From the NCBI GenBank assembly GCA_937876125.1, contig CALEHF010000311.1:1-45552 (forward strand): DNA of 45,552 nt. The letters are read 5' to 3'. Below are positions 1-8,217 of the stretch, in pieces. Each line of letters starts with the position of its first letter. Position 1 is the stretch's first letter. The notes beneath the pieces are model-generated. The model saw only the letters and a list, made by a program, of their open reading frames with translations, had not been told where the DNA came from and made no database searches. Position numbers and translations under genes: made by a program. Source of the stretch: an uncultured bacterium. Its GTDB lineage: Bacteria; Planctomycetota; UBA8108; UBA1146.

Positions 1-2
1 AG

Positions 3-533
3 GTCTTCGTGGAAGGGGTGGGGATCGACCCGTTCGCCACCGAGCTCTCCGAGATCAGTCAGGCCTGCGAGCGGCTCGGAGTGCCGCTCCCCGCCGATTT
101 CAACGACGGGACACTCGACGACGCCCTCGACCTCCTCCTGGTCGGCCACCTCGAGCCAACCCTCGGGGCCCGGGCGCCGCTCTTTGTCCATGATTACCCC
201 AGAACCCAGGCCGCTCTTGCCCAGATCCGTCCAGACGGCGAAGATGGCCGCGAGGTCGGAGAGCGGTTTGAGCTGTACATCCGCGGCGTCGAGCTCGCGA
301 ACGGTTATCACGAGTTGGCGGACCCGGCGGAGCAGCGGCGGCGATTTGACCTCGCGAATCGAGTTCGAGAAGAGACGGGGCGATCCCCTCTCCCCATCGA
401 CCTTGCCCTGATCGACTCTCTCGGAAACGATTTCCCCCCGTGCGCAGGGGTGGCGCTCGGCCTCGATCGGTTGATCATGGTCGCCGAGGGAACCGATGAT
501 ATTGCCGACGTGCGACCCTTTCTGTTTGAGTAG
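3..533 (+). CDS. epmA: EF-P lysine lysyltransferase, C-terminal part (EpmA/GenX/PoxA-like), partial
   Basis: The frame is open at the left edge, so the N-terminus is missing; about 177 residues of the class II aminoacyl-tRNA synthetase catalytic core remain. The segment IRGVELANGYHEL and the C-terminal motif 3 GVALGLDRLIMV, ending about 20 residues before the stop, are typical of the LysRS-like paralogues that lack an anticodon-binding domain. EpmA activates (R)-beta-lysine and attaches it to a conserved lysine of elongation factor P, which relieves ribosome stalling at polyproline. Because the N-terminus is cut off, a full-length LysRS cannot be strictly excluded. The short C-terminus and the wording ELANGYHEL favour the EF-P enzyme over LysRS. 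The next gene follows immediately or overlaps. Confidence 0.85.
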   Translation, partial: VFVEGVGIDPFATELSEISQACERLGVPLPADFNDGTLDDALDLLLVGHLEPTLGARAPLFVHDYPRTQAALAQIRPDGEDGREVGERFELYIRGVELANGYHELADPAEQRRRFDLANRVREETGRSPLPIDLALIDSLGNDFPPCAGVALGLDRLIMVAEGTDDIADVRPFLFE

Positions 534-1059
534 AGTAGGTGCGCCCAGCAAGCCGCCGGTCCGTTGCGAGGAGAGCTCCATCGACGAGATCCTGATTGCC
601 CGCCTCCGCGAAGCTTGGCGCACGAACCACCGCATCACGCGATTCGTCCTCGACAAGACGAGCGACGAGGGGCTCCTGTGCACGCTTTCAAAGAAAGGCG
701 GGCGCAACGTCGCCCGTCAGTTCGCACACCTTCACGACATCCGGCTCGCCCACCTCGAGAAGCGCGCGACGGATCTCGCCGAGGGTCTTCCGAAGTTCGC
801 GTCGAAAGACACGCCGAGCCGCGGCGACCTCGAAGGCGCGCTCACCGCTTCGGCGGAGCGGGTTGAAGAGTTCTTGGTCGGCTCCCTCGAGCGAAAACCA
901 AAGCGAACCGGCTTCAAGAAGGGGATCTTCACAACCCTCTCCTACTTCGTTGCGCATGAGGCCCACCACCGCGGGAGCATCCTGCTGACCTTGAAGGAGT
1001 GCGGGCACAACCTCGAATCGGCCGACCGGATGGCGATTTGGGGTTGGGATCAGATGTAG
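496..1059 (+). CDS. DinB-like (DUF664-type) putative metalloenzyme
   Basis: This is a DinB-fold four-helix protein. The conserved histidines of the metal site are visible in QFAHLHDIRLAHL (helix 2) and in HEAHHRGSILL near the C-terminus. Family members are small enzymes or thiol-transferase-like proteins found in stress and detoxification settings; the substrate here is unknown. The start is uncertain. The listed ATG lies inside the end of the upstream gene (38-bp overlap, different frame) and adds about 28 residues that look non-native (MILPTCDPFC...). The recognisable domain begins at IDEILIARLREAW, where an ATC codon at 580 sits 6 bases after a GAGGAG ribosome-binding sequence (568-573). 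Either a non-ATG start is used or the ATG was lost. Fold assignment is firm; function is not. Confidence 0.75.
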   Translation: MILPTCDPFCLSRVGAPSKPPVRCEESSIDEILIARLREAWRTNHRITRFVLDKTSDEGLLCTLSKKGGRNVARQFAHLHDIRLAHLEKRATDLAEGLPKFASKDTPSRGDLEGALTASAERVEEFLVGSLERKPKRTGFKKGIFTTLSYFVAHEAHHRGSILLTLKECGHNLESADRMAIWGWDQM

Positions 1060-1083
1060 GCGGCGGAGCAGATCGGGGCTTTC

Positions 1084-1659
1084 ATGCGACTCATGATCAT
1101 CGCGTTGTCACTTCTCGTGCTCGGCCTTGGGTGTATTCCGAATCGTTCGGTTTCCAATCCGGCCTCGCCTGGAGGAGTGGAGTTGCGCGTCTCTCCCGAT
1201 CCATTCCACTACCGAGTCGAGGGGGAGGAACTCCGGCTCACCCTTGTGAATCACACGGAGACGGCGATTGTCGCGGTCCAACCCGGAGATGGCAGCAACG
1301 GCGGTTCGCGGACTCCCATTCTTCGCTTCACCGCGCGCTCGAGTCAGTCGGGGCAGATTGTTCCTCCCCGTCAGCCGGAAGGAGGCTGCGGAAACATCAA
1401 CTCACTCCACTCCGATGAGGTCTTCACGGTCGAGCCCGGAGCCTCGGCGGAACTCAGTGGAACGTGGGTCGACCCCTGGTCTGGCCTGCCCCCCGGCAGC
1501 TATCGTGTCACCCTCGAGTACCACCACGAGCCGACTCTCGAGTGGAGCGGCATTCCGCTCGGGGAACACGATGCCGAGTCGATGCAGAAGATTCAGGGGA
1601 GTGCCCCGTACCGATGCGTCAGCGCTCCGTTCACATTGATCGTTCCGAAGACCCGCTAA
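1084..1659 (+). CDS. Small exported protein, probable lipoprotein, function unknown
   Basis: A 191-residue protein with an N-terminal hydrophobic stretch (MRLMIIALSLLVLGLGC). It ends in a cysteine at position 17 that resembles a lipobox, although Gly at -3 is not the usual residue. The remainder (VELRVSPDPFHYRVEGEEL, GSYRVTLEYHH) reads as one beta-sandwich of the kind seen in small periplasmic or outer-membrane lipoproteins. Two further cysteines (GGCGNIN and YRCVSAPF) could form a disulphide outside the cytoplasm. I do not recognise a family. It sits 24 bp after the DinB gene and 15 bp before the acetyltransferase gene, so the three may be co-transcribed. An alternative in-frame start is the ATG at 1093. 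Confidence 0.6.
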   Translation: MRLMIIALSLLVLGLGCIPNRSVSNPASPGGVELRVSPDPFHYRVEGEELRLTLVNHTETAIVAVQPGDGSNGGSRTPILRFTARSSQSGQIVPPRQPEGGCGNINSLHSDEVFTVEPGASAELSGTWVDPWSGLPPGSYRVTLEYHHEPTLEWSGIPLGEHDAESMQKIQGSAPYRCVSAPFTLIVPKTR

Positions 1660-1674
1660 CAGAGACCCGCAGAC

Positions 1675-2208
1675 TTGATCCTGACCGCACGCCTCAAACT
1701 CATCCCCGCCACGACGGTTCACCTCGAAGCCGCCCTCGACGGCGAGAGCGCTCTCGGCGCTGCGCTCGAAGTGAGCGTCCCCGAGACGTGGCCCCCGGAG
1801 TTCCTCGATGAGGCCGCGTATCGATACACACTCGAACGCGTCGCCAAGGGGGGGCCGCACACCCAATGGTGGCTGTACTTCGTGATTCTTGGGGGTGAGC
1901 GCCCCGCCCTGATCGGGACCGTCGGCTACAAGGGGCCCCCAGCCGACGGGACGGTCGAGGTGGGCTACGGAATCGTGCGCGAGCATCAGAGGCGTGGCTA
2001 TGCGACCGAGGCGACCGAGGCGCTGATCGCGCGAGCCTTCGAATTTTCGGAGGTCACGCGCGTGATCGCGGAAACGCTCCCCGAGCTGACAGCGTCGATC
2101 GGGGTCCTCGAGAAGTGTGGGTTTCATCGAGTCGAGGAGAGCCCAGAACTGGAAAGCTCAGAACCGGGCGTGATTCGGTTTGCGCGGGAGCGCTCGCCCG
2201 CTCAGTAG
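1675..2208 (+). CDS. GNAT family N-acetyltransferase (RimJ/RimL-like)
   Basis: A 177-residue GNAT protein. The N-terminus (LTARLKLIPATTVHLEAALDG) is the strand and helix seen in RimJ/RimL-type acetyltransferases. Motif A, EVGYGIVREHQRRGYATEA, contains the acetyl-CoA pyrophosphate loop with the R-x-x-G-x-A signature. Motif B/C follows as TASIGVLEKCGFHRVEE, with the common N/S-x-x-S/V-x-x-x-x-E-K-x-G-F pattern. It would transfer acetyl from acetyl-CoA to an amine, either a protein N-terminus or a small molecule; the substrate cannot be read from sequence. The start is a TTG 15 bp downstream of the lipoprotein stop codon. The gene converges on the lut operon, with 144 bp between the two stop codons and nothing recognisable in between. 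Confidence 0.85.
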   Translation: MILTARLKLIPATTVHLEAALDGESALGAALEVSVPETWPPEFLDEAAYRYTLERVAKGGPHTQWWLYFVILGGERPALIGTVGYKGPPADGTVEVGYGIVREHQRRGYATEATEALIARAFEFSEVTRVIAETLPELTASIGVLEKCGFHRVEESPELESSEPGVIRFARERSPAQ

Positions 2209-2352
2209 CAGCTGATTTCCTGCTCCCCACTCGCAAAGTCGAAGAGTGGTTCAGCTCTGGTATCGAAGACAACCCAACGACGAGCCGGTGACATCGCGAG
2301 AAGGACGCAGGGCAGCAGAAGTTCGGGAAAGAGTCGCTCGCCCCGCATCACC

Positions 2353-3081
2353 TCAGACTCCTTCCGCGATCGCCACGACCCACCGCCCCGGCCCGTGGAC
2401 CCCGGTGATAAGAATGCCTTCGATGTCCGCCGTCTTCGACGGGCCGGTGATCCAGGTGCGCGCGCTGGGAAGATCTCCCTCGAGTCGCAGCGCGTCGATC
2501 AAGTCGGGGACAATTTGGCTTTCGAGGACCACCGCAACGTGCACGTCGGGGAGCAGCGAAGTGCCGCGAGGGGATCCCACCGACGCATCGAGAACCACGG
2601 TGCCGGTCTCGGCCACCGCACACCTCACGCACGTGATGCCCGCGGTCGTGACAGGTCGTTCGAGCGCTTCGGGGCGCGCAACCGGGGCGGCAATCTCGAT
2701 CCCTGCGCGCTCACACGCCTCCCGCAAACCGAGCCGCTCAGCCGAGAGATCGAGGACCGCGCAGCCGACGTCCTCCCCGGAGAGCCAACCTGCGAGAGTG
2801 GCGGGGAGCACCCCCGCTGGAGCGCGAAGGACGATGCCTCCCGCCGCCACAACCTGAGCGGCGAACTGAGTGGAGAGCGCGGAGAGAGCCTCTCCCCCCT
2901 CTCCGCTCTGCACGCCATCGACCCTGCCTTCCCCAGCAACTCTACGCACCAACCCTTCGTCGAGCGGGGGCGATGTCGGAACCGGAGCCCCCAGACGACG
3001 CCCCAGGGCCGCCGAAACCCGCGCGAGAAACTCGGACCGAGGGGTCGTTGGCTCGGAGAGCCCCTCACCGGCTGGTTTCAT
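2353..3081 (-). CDS. lutC: Lactate utilisation protein LutC (LUD domain)
   Basis: 242 residues of the LUD/YkgG family. The conserved core runs ITCVRCAVAETGTVVLDAS, then SLLPDVHVAVVLESQIV, WITGPSKTADIE and GVHGPGRW near the C-terminus. LutC works with LutA and LutB in the three-subunit complex that oxidises L-lactate to pyruvate. The ATG at 3081 overlaps the LutB stop codon in an ATGA arrangement, provided LutB ends in the shifted frame described in its own entry. This is a standard translational-coupling geometry and fixes the start. Without the frame shift, the LutB frame stays open through this gene and would yield a LutB-LutC fusion. The N-terminal 60 residues are Pro/Gly-rich and poorly conserved. 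Confidence 0.9.
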   Translation of the reverse strand: MKPAGEGLSEPTTPRSEFLARVSAALGRRLGAPVPTSPPLDEGLVRRVAGEGRVDGVQSGEGGEALSALSTQFAAQVVAAGGIVLRAPAGVLPATLAGWLSGEDVGCAVLDLSAERLGLREACERAGIEIAAPVARPEALERPVTTAGITCVRCAVAETGTVVLDASVGSPRGTSLLPDVHVAVVLESQIVPDLIDALRLEGDLPSARTWITGPSKTADIEGILITGVHGPGRWVVAIAEGV

Positions 3082-4560
3082 GGCGAGCCCTCCTTCCGCA
3101 CGCGTCGCCACCGCGCCCGGAACGTCTCGGCGGCGGGAAGAGGGAAGTTGCGCTCTCTTGTCCACGCCTTCCCCGGCCCGGGCAAGTGCGCGATGCTCTC
3201 CCCGTCCCCCATCGCGCGCGCGAACCAGCGGAACCCCCACTGCGCCCAACGCATCCGCCCAGGGGTCGCAAATGACCAGCGCATCGCGCGGAGGAGCAGT
3301 CTCTTCGAGAAGGGCAGGGGGGCGGCGAACGGCGAGATCACGGCGGAGCGAGATGAGCATCCCCGGCAGATCAATATCGACCGGGCACGCCTCGCGACAG
3401 GCACCACAGAGACTCGATGCACCCGGTAGATCGGGGTAGTTCTCGAGCCCCTTCAAGAGCGGCGTGATCACCGCACCGATCGGCCCCCCGTAGACCGAAC
3501 CGTACGCGTGACCCGTCGCCTTCCGATAGACGGGGCACGCGTTCTGACACGCGCCACAGCGGATGCAGCGAAGAGCGGCGCGGTACTCCTCATTTGCGAG
3601 GATCGCGGTGCGCCCTGCGTCGACCAGGATAATGTCGAGCGTCTCCGGACCATCCTTCTCGCGTTCTCGACGGGGCCCGGTGAGGAACTGGGTGTAGACC
3701 GTGAGCGGCTGACCGGTCGCGGAACGCGCGAGCAGTTTGATGAAGGGGGCGAGGCGCTCGAGGTCTGGGATCACTTTCTCGATCCCGACCATCGCAATTT
3801 GGTGCGCGGGGGTAGTCGCACAAAAGCGCCCGTTCCCCTCGTTTGTGCAGATGACGAGGGTGCCGGACTCGGCGAGGAGGAAGTTCCCGCCGGTCACACC
3901 GAGATCGGCGCGCAGGAACTCCTTTCGGAGGTGCGCCCGCGCGATGGCGGTGAGCTCGGCGGGATCCTCGGTGTACGCACTCCCCAACTCACGCTCGAAC
4001 GCACGGGCCACCGCGGTGCGATCTTTGTGGATCATCGGCATGACGATGTGGCTGGGGGCATCGCGATCAAGCTGAATGATGAATTCCCCGAGATCTGTCT
4101 CGACGGTCTCGATTCCCGCGCGCTCGAAGGCGCCGAGGAGGTGCGTCTCTTCGGTGACCATACTCTTCGACTTCACGCAGAGCTTCGCGCCGTGACCGGT
4201 GGCGATGTCGACCGCAATTCGATTCGCCTCCTCCGCGTCCTTCGCCACATGAACGGATGCCCCCGCGCTCTCCGCCCGATCGATGAAGAGAGCGAGGTAA
4301 TGATCGAGATGATCGAGAGTGTGCTGCTTGATCGCGGCGGCGTGGCGTCTCCAGTCGTCGGTACGACTCCCGAACGCTTCCGCACACGCCGTGCGACGCC
4401 CCCGATCCTTCACACTCGTCGCATCCTCCACGAACCCTTGGACCGCGGCGTCGGCGAGGAAGTGATCGGCGCGTTCACGCCAGTGGTAGGGAAGCTCCGG
4501 AAAGAGCGTCGGCTCGCCATCAAAGGCTCTCGCGCGCTCGCCGCCGTGACGATCGGTCAT
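3078..4560 (-). pseudogene. lutB: Lactate utilisation iron-sulfur protein LutB, with one frame disruption
   Basis: LutB has an N-terminal LUD domain (SKSMVTEETHL, GVTGGNFLLAESGTLV) and two [4Fe-4S] ferredoxin motifs, CIRCGACQNACP from about residue 332 and CGACREACP some 75 residues later. It passes electrons from lactate oxidation within the LutABC complex. The reading frame from the ATG at 4560 is correct to about residue 414 (LRRDLAVRR). The family-typical C-terminus (MRWSFATPGRMRWAQ, ending RVRKEGSP) is then in another frame, reached by skipping one base in the six-G run 3317-3322 (CCCCCC in the mRNA). With that skip the product is 493 residues and its TGA overlaps the lutC ATG. The ATG at 4560 likewise overlaps the lutA stop. 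Sequencing error, a recent indel or +1 frameshifting would all explain this, so 'pseudogene' is only a formal label. Confidence 0.8.
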
Positions 4561-5336
4561 GGCGCCTCCCCCGGAATCGCGAGCCCGAGCGCCTCTGCCA
4601 ACAGCTCCGCGATGTGCGCGACGCGCAGCGGCTTCCCCATGCGAGAGAGGGTTCCAGCGATCTGCAGCGCACACCCCGAGTCGTTGCAGACGAGAATCTC
4701 GGCCCCCGTGATGCGGACGGCGTTCCCCTTGTCGCGCCCGAGGGAGGCAGAGATCGCGTGCTCGTCGACCGCGAAGGCGCCGCCGAAACCGCAGCACCGT
4801 TCGGCCCCCGGAAGCGGAACGACCGCGAGACCAGAGATCCCCGCGAGGAGTCGGAGAGTCTCATCCGTTCCCCCCAGGGAGCGCAGATGACAGGAGAAGT
4901 GCCACGTCACCGGAGTCGGGAGGGACCGGGACGAGGAGCCGGGCCACTTTGCCCCCAGCTCCCGAGGATCGAGTTGGAGATCGTCGAGGAGGTACTGCGA
5001 AAACTCCCGGGTTCGATCGGCGAGAGACTGGACCAGTACGGCATCGGGGTCATTCACGGCGAAGAGCCCCGACGCGTGTTCGACGATCATGGCGGCGCAG
5101 GATCCGCTCGGCGTCACGACCGGCCGGTCTCCCGTGAACACGCGTGACATACGCCGCACCAGTGTGCGCGCATCTCCGGCGCACCCCGCATTGTGGTGCG
5201 CTTGGCCGCAGCAAGTTTGATCCGAGGGAAAGTTCACCTCGACCCCGAGGTGTTCGAGCACAGCCACGGTCGCCAGGGCGGCGCGCGGATGAAAGGTGTC
5301 CGTCAGGCAAGGAATGAACAGATCGACCTCTGGCAC
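4557..5336 (-). CDS. lutA: Lactate utilisation protein LutA (CCG-domain oxidoreductase subunit)
   Basis: Two cysteine-rich CCG domains are present. The first runs DLFIPCLTD, QTCCGQAHHNAG and SGSCAAM. The second runs WHFSCHLR, ERCCGFGGAFA and CNDSGCALQI. This is the LutA/YkgE architecture, related to the GlpC and HdrB cysteine-rich domains, and forms part of the L-lactate dehydrogenase complex. I prefer the GTG at 5336 (259 residues). It has a GGGGAG ribosome-binding sequence 6 bases upstream, and the protein then begins at the expected first strand. An in-frame ATG at 5417 would add 27 residues of unconserved sequence behind a weaker site. The TGA overlaps the lutB ATG (ATGA). The regulator gene upstream is 135 bp away on the same strand, so it may be co-transcribed. 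Confidence 0.9.
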   Translation of the reverse strand: MPEVDLFIPCLTDTFHPRAALATVAVLEHLGVEVNFPSDQTCCGQAHHNAGCAGDARTLVRRMSRVFTGDRPVVTPSGSCAAMIVEHASGLFAVNDPDAVLVQSLADRTREFSQYLLDDLQLDPRELGAKWPGSSSRSLPTPVTWHFSCHLRSLGGTDETLRLLAGISGLAVVPLPGAERCCGFGGAFAVDEHAISASLGRDKGNAVRITGAEILVCNDSGCALQIAGTLSRMGKPLRVAHIAELLAEALGLAIPGEAP

Positions 5337-5471
5337 GAGCGACTCCCCTCGCGGGGCATTGTCGCAGTTCCCGAGAGGTCGTGGAATCGCAACGGAAGAG
5401 TCCGGGGGTTTTTGCATCGCGATGGTGATTCGGTCCTGGGGCAGGCCGAGCGGAACTCCGGAGGACCGCGG

Positions 5472-6479
5472 CTACGACTCCATCAGCTTCCGCGCGAAGG
5501 CAACGACGTCTGCGATGCTGCTCCCCGTCACGAGGAAGTTTCCTTCGGAGAGCGCCAGTCGCTCGTGATTCGATCCACCGACGATGATCGCAATCTTGTG
5601 TGCAGCGAGACGATCCCGCAGTTCGTGAATCTCGGCTCGCAAGCTGGTTGTGCGAATCGCATGAGAGACACTGATCCACACGAGGCATGCTCCTTCCCGC
5701 ACCGCGGCCTCGGCAAGCCCCGTCAGAGGGAAGTTGGCTCCGTAGTTCACCGCTCGGAAACCTGCCGCGCTCACCGCAGCCGCGACCATCGCCGAGGCGA
5801 GCACATAGGGGTCTCCCGCGGGAGCGGCGCCGATCGCAACGCCGAGACTCTTCGGTCGTTCGATCCTGCCGCGGAGATCTCCGATGAGGTGGGAACAGAT
5901 GTCGGTCGCGCGGTGCTCGATCGCGATCCCGTGCGGATCGTCGAGCCACAACTCACCGATCTGTGCGAGTGCAGGCTGGAAGACTTTGTCGAACATGTCG
6001 GCGAGAGGACAGCCGGAGGCGAAGAGAGACAGGGCCAGTGCGCGTGCTTCATCTTCTTTGCCCTCGTGAAGAGCTCGACGCAATCGCTCCGTGGGAGTGG
6101 GGGCGATCTCCCCCTCGCCGCCGGGAAGTCCGGCACCATGAGCGCGCCCGGCACCGTCGACACGCACTCCCTTGCTGCCGCCGCTGCCGTTCCCCCTACC
6201 GCCGAACTGATCATCGAGCTCTGAGTCACGGCGCGGAGCGCCACCCTGTCGATCGACAAAGCTGAGATCCGCGGCAGAGATGCCGAGCAACTCGGGGCGC
6301 ACAACGGTGAAGCCGGCTTCACGAATAAAGCGCAGCGCTTCACGCCGGTCGATCCTGCGGTGTCCCCCGGCCGTGCGGTGGACACGTAGGATCCCACGGT
6401 CCGCCCATCGCTTGAGCGATGACTGGCTGACGCCGATCGCCTCGCCCAGAGTGCGAGGGCTCAGTTGCGTTCGATCCAT
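5472..6479 (-). CDS. MerR-type HTH regulator with cobalamin-cap and B12-binding-like domain
   Basis: 335 residues. Residues 1-70 are a winged-helix MerR/BldC-type DNA-binding domain (SQSSLKRWADRGILRVHRT). Residues 75-130 are a Gly-rich linker. Residues 130-205 are a four-helix cap containing the W-x9-E-H motif of CarH-type photoreceptors (W178, E188, H189). Residues 212-335 are a Rossmann-like B12-binding fold. The loop that normally carries the lower-ligand histidine (D-x-H-x-x-G) reads AGDPYVLASAM, without the His, so canonical base-off/His-on binding is unlikely. CarH-family proteins sense adenosylcobalamin or light; whether this protein binds a corrinoid is open. It lies upstream of lutABC on the same strand and is a candidate regulator of that operon. 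A 230-bp gap with a strong hairpin separates it from the M16 genes. Confidence 0.85.
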   Translation of the reverse strand: MDRTQLSPRTLGEAIGVSQSSLKRWADRGILRVHRTAGGHRRIDRREALRFIREAGFTVVRPELLGISAADLSFVDRQGGAPRRDSELDDQFGGRGNGSGGSKGVRVDGAGRAHGAGLPGGEGEIAPTPTERLRRALHEGKEDEARALALSLFASGCPLADMFDKVFQPALAQIGELWLDDPHGIAIEHRATDICSHLIGDLRGRIERPKSLGVAIGAAPAGDPYVLASAMVAAAVSAAGFRAVNYGANFPLTGLAEAAVREGACLVWISVSHAIRTTSLRAEIHELRDRLAAHKIAIIVGGSNHERLALSEGNFLVTGSSIADVVAFARKLMES

Positions 6480-6595
6480 AGAGACCTCGGACGCAGCAGG
6501 GTGATGATTTCATGAACGGGGCGAGCCAGCCCCGGAAGTTCATCCGAAATGATAGCGCCCTATCCTGTGCGAGGGGAGCACCGACCACAAAGAGA

Positions 6596-6633
6596 GTTCC
6601 CCCCGAAGCGCAAAAGAGCGCTCTGGGGGGAAC
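6596..6633 (-). terminator. Hairpin downstream of the M16 operon, probable terminator
   Basis: A nine-base perfect stem (GTTCCCCCC pairing with GGGGGGAAC) continues inward through a short mismatch into an AGCGC/GCGCT stem with an AAAAGA loop. It starts about 75 bases after the stop codon of the second M16 gene in the minus direction and is followed on that strand by TCTCTTTGT, a weak U-tract. It probably ends the M16 transcript before the regulator gene at 6479. The absence of a long U-run keeps confidence moderate. Confidence 0.5.
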
Positions 6634-6708
6634 CCAGATCTCTGACAGGCGATCCAGGGCTCCCGCGGGAGCTCGTTCGCCGGTCTCTATCGCATTTCCG
6701 ACAGCCTC

Positions 6709-8217
6709 TTACGGCCCGATCGGCTCGAGTGTGAGCGGATCGCGCAGGGGCAGCTCGGTCACCCCGCCGTCGAAGAAGTCCGCCATCTTGGCGCGTCCGT
6801 TGAGATCGCCCGGCGCGATATCTGCCCATTTGCCGATCACCAAGATGGCAACTTTCGACGGATCCAGGTGCTCGCGCGCGACGCGCTGGATGTCCTCGAC
6901 CGTGATCGCCGCCACTCGGTTACGGTAGTTCTTGTAGAAGCCATCCACATGCGGCCGCCACTCCTCGCCGACGAAGAGATCACGGACCGACTTCTTCGAC
7001 TCGAACGCGCGGGGGAACGTCTCGATCACCGACGCCTTCGCGACGTCGAGTTCTTCCTGAGTCACCGGCTTCGTGCGAATCCGCTCGACCTCATCGAGGA
7101 TCAGTTTCGTCGCAAGCGCGCAGGTCGAACTCTTCGACTCGACGAATGCGCGAAACTCACCCGGGTAGTAATAGTTCGGGCTCATGGAGCTTCCCGCTGA
7201 GTAGGCCAGCCCCTCTTCGGTCCGCACTTTGTTCGTGATCCGGCTCGTGAATCCACCACCCCCGAGGATGAGGTTCATCACTCTGAGCGTGGTCGAGTCG
7301 GGGTGATCACGTTTCACACCACGCATGCCGATGGATACCTTCCCCTGGGGGATGTCCTTCTCGACATAGTAGACCCCGGGGGAGAGTTCGTGAGTCGGAG
7401 CGGGGGGGGGCGCGGGGCGCTCTCCGGCCGGCCAACCGTCGAGTGCCGCCTCGAGCGACTTCTTGATCGACGCGACCTCGAAGTCTCCGGTCACTCCGAT
7501 GACCAGGTTGCCCGGGTGAAAGATCGTTTTGTGGAACGCGCGCATGTCTTCAATGGTGATCGACTCGATCGACGCGAGGGTCGACTGGCGCGCCTCGAAG
7601 TGATCGCGACCGTACATGAGTGCCTGCCACTCGCGTCCGAGAATCGAGTTACCGTTGTCGTTGCGCTCCTTCATCCCTTCGATCACCTGGGTGCGCAATG
7701 TCTCGAAGCGCTCCGCGTCAAAACCCGGGTTCCTGAGCATGTCCATGAAGAGCATGAACGACTCGTCGAAGTTTTGGACCAGCGAGTCGAGGCTCGCCGA
7801 CGCGGACTCTCCACCGATCCCCGCACCCGCTTCTGCGGCGAGGAAGTCGAAGCGTTCGTCGAGCTCCTCGGGAGAGATGGTGGTCGTTCCGCCACGCCGC
7901 ACCATCGCGCCGGTGAGCGAAGCGAGTCCCTCTTTCCCGATCGGATCGAGGTAGTCGCCTCCAGAGAACGAGAACGAGATGTTGATGAGGGGCAGAGCTC
8001 GATCCTGAAGCAGGTAGAGGACCACACCGTTCGAGAGAGTGCTCTTGAACTCGGTCGCCGACGGTGGATCGAAGGTCAGCTCACCGAAGTCGATGGCCTC
8101 GGGACGCACCGGCAGCTCATCTCCCGCCTGGAGAGAGTGCGACATCGCGGAAAGAGAAGAGAGACAGAGGGCGAGCAGCGCCGCCCTGCGGATCAGTCCG
8201 GCTGGGAAAAGCATCAC
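6709..8217 (-). CDS. M16 family peptidase-like protein, non-catalytic partner
   Basis: About 500 residues with an N-terminal signal-like hydrophobic segment (AALLALCLSSLSAMS) and the two-lobed M16B fold. In the place of the zinc site (HxxEH) it has GKEGLASLTGAM, so the catalytic residues are missing. The C-terminal lobe keeps the substrate-binding Arg/Tyr region (FTSRITNK, RTEEGLAYSAGS). This matches the inactive partner of two-subunit M16B peptidases, in which one chain supplies zinc and the other the R/Y pair. The GTG at 8217 overlaps the stop of the catalytic gene (GTGA), and the next codon pair offers an ATG at 8214. The pair should form a periplasmic heterodimer that degrades peptides. 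The hairpin at 6596-6633 follows. Confidence 0.85.
   Translation of the reverse strand: MMLFPAGLIRRAALLALCLSSLSAMSHSLQAGDELPVRPEAIDFGELTFDPPSATEFKSTLSNGVVLYLLQDRALPLINISFSFSGGDYLDPIGKEGLASLTGAMVRRGGTTTISPEELDERFDFLAAEAGAGIGGESASASLDSLVQNFDESFMLFMDMLRNPGFDAERFETLRTQVIEGMKERNDNGNSILGREWQALMYGRDHFEARQSTLASIESITIEDMRAFHKTIFHPGNLVIGVTGDFEVASIKKSLEAALDGWPAGERPAPPPAPTHELSPGVYYVEKDIPQGKVSIGMRGVKRDHPDSTTLRVMNLILGGGGFTSRITNKVRTEEGLAYSAGSSMSPNYYYPGEFRAFVESKSSTCALATKLILDEVERIRTKPVTQEELDVAKASVIETFPRAFESKKSVRDLFVGEEWRPHVDGFYKNYRNRVAAITVEDIQRVAREHLDPSKVAILVIGKWADIAPGDLNGRAKMADFFDGGVTELPLRDPLTLEPIGP

Noticed and set aside
2246..2857. Plus-strand frames over the lutC and lutB genes
   Set aside because: They are Arg/Ser/Pro-rich shadow frames typical of GC-rich DNA; the minus-strand frames carry the conserved LUD and ferredoxin motifs.
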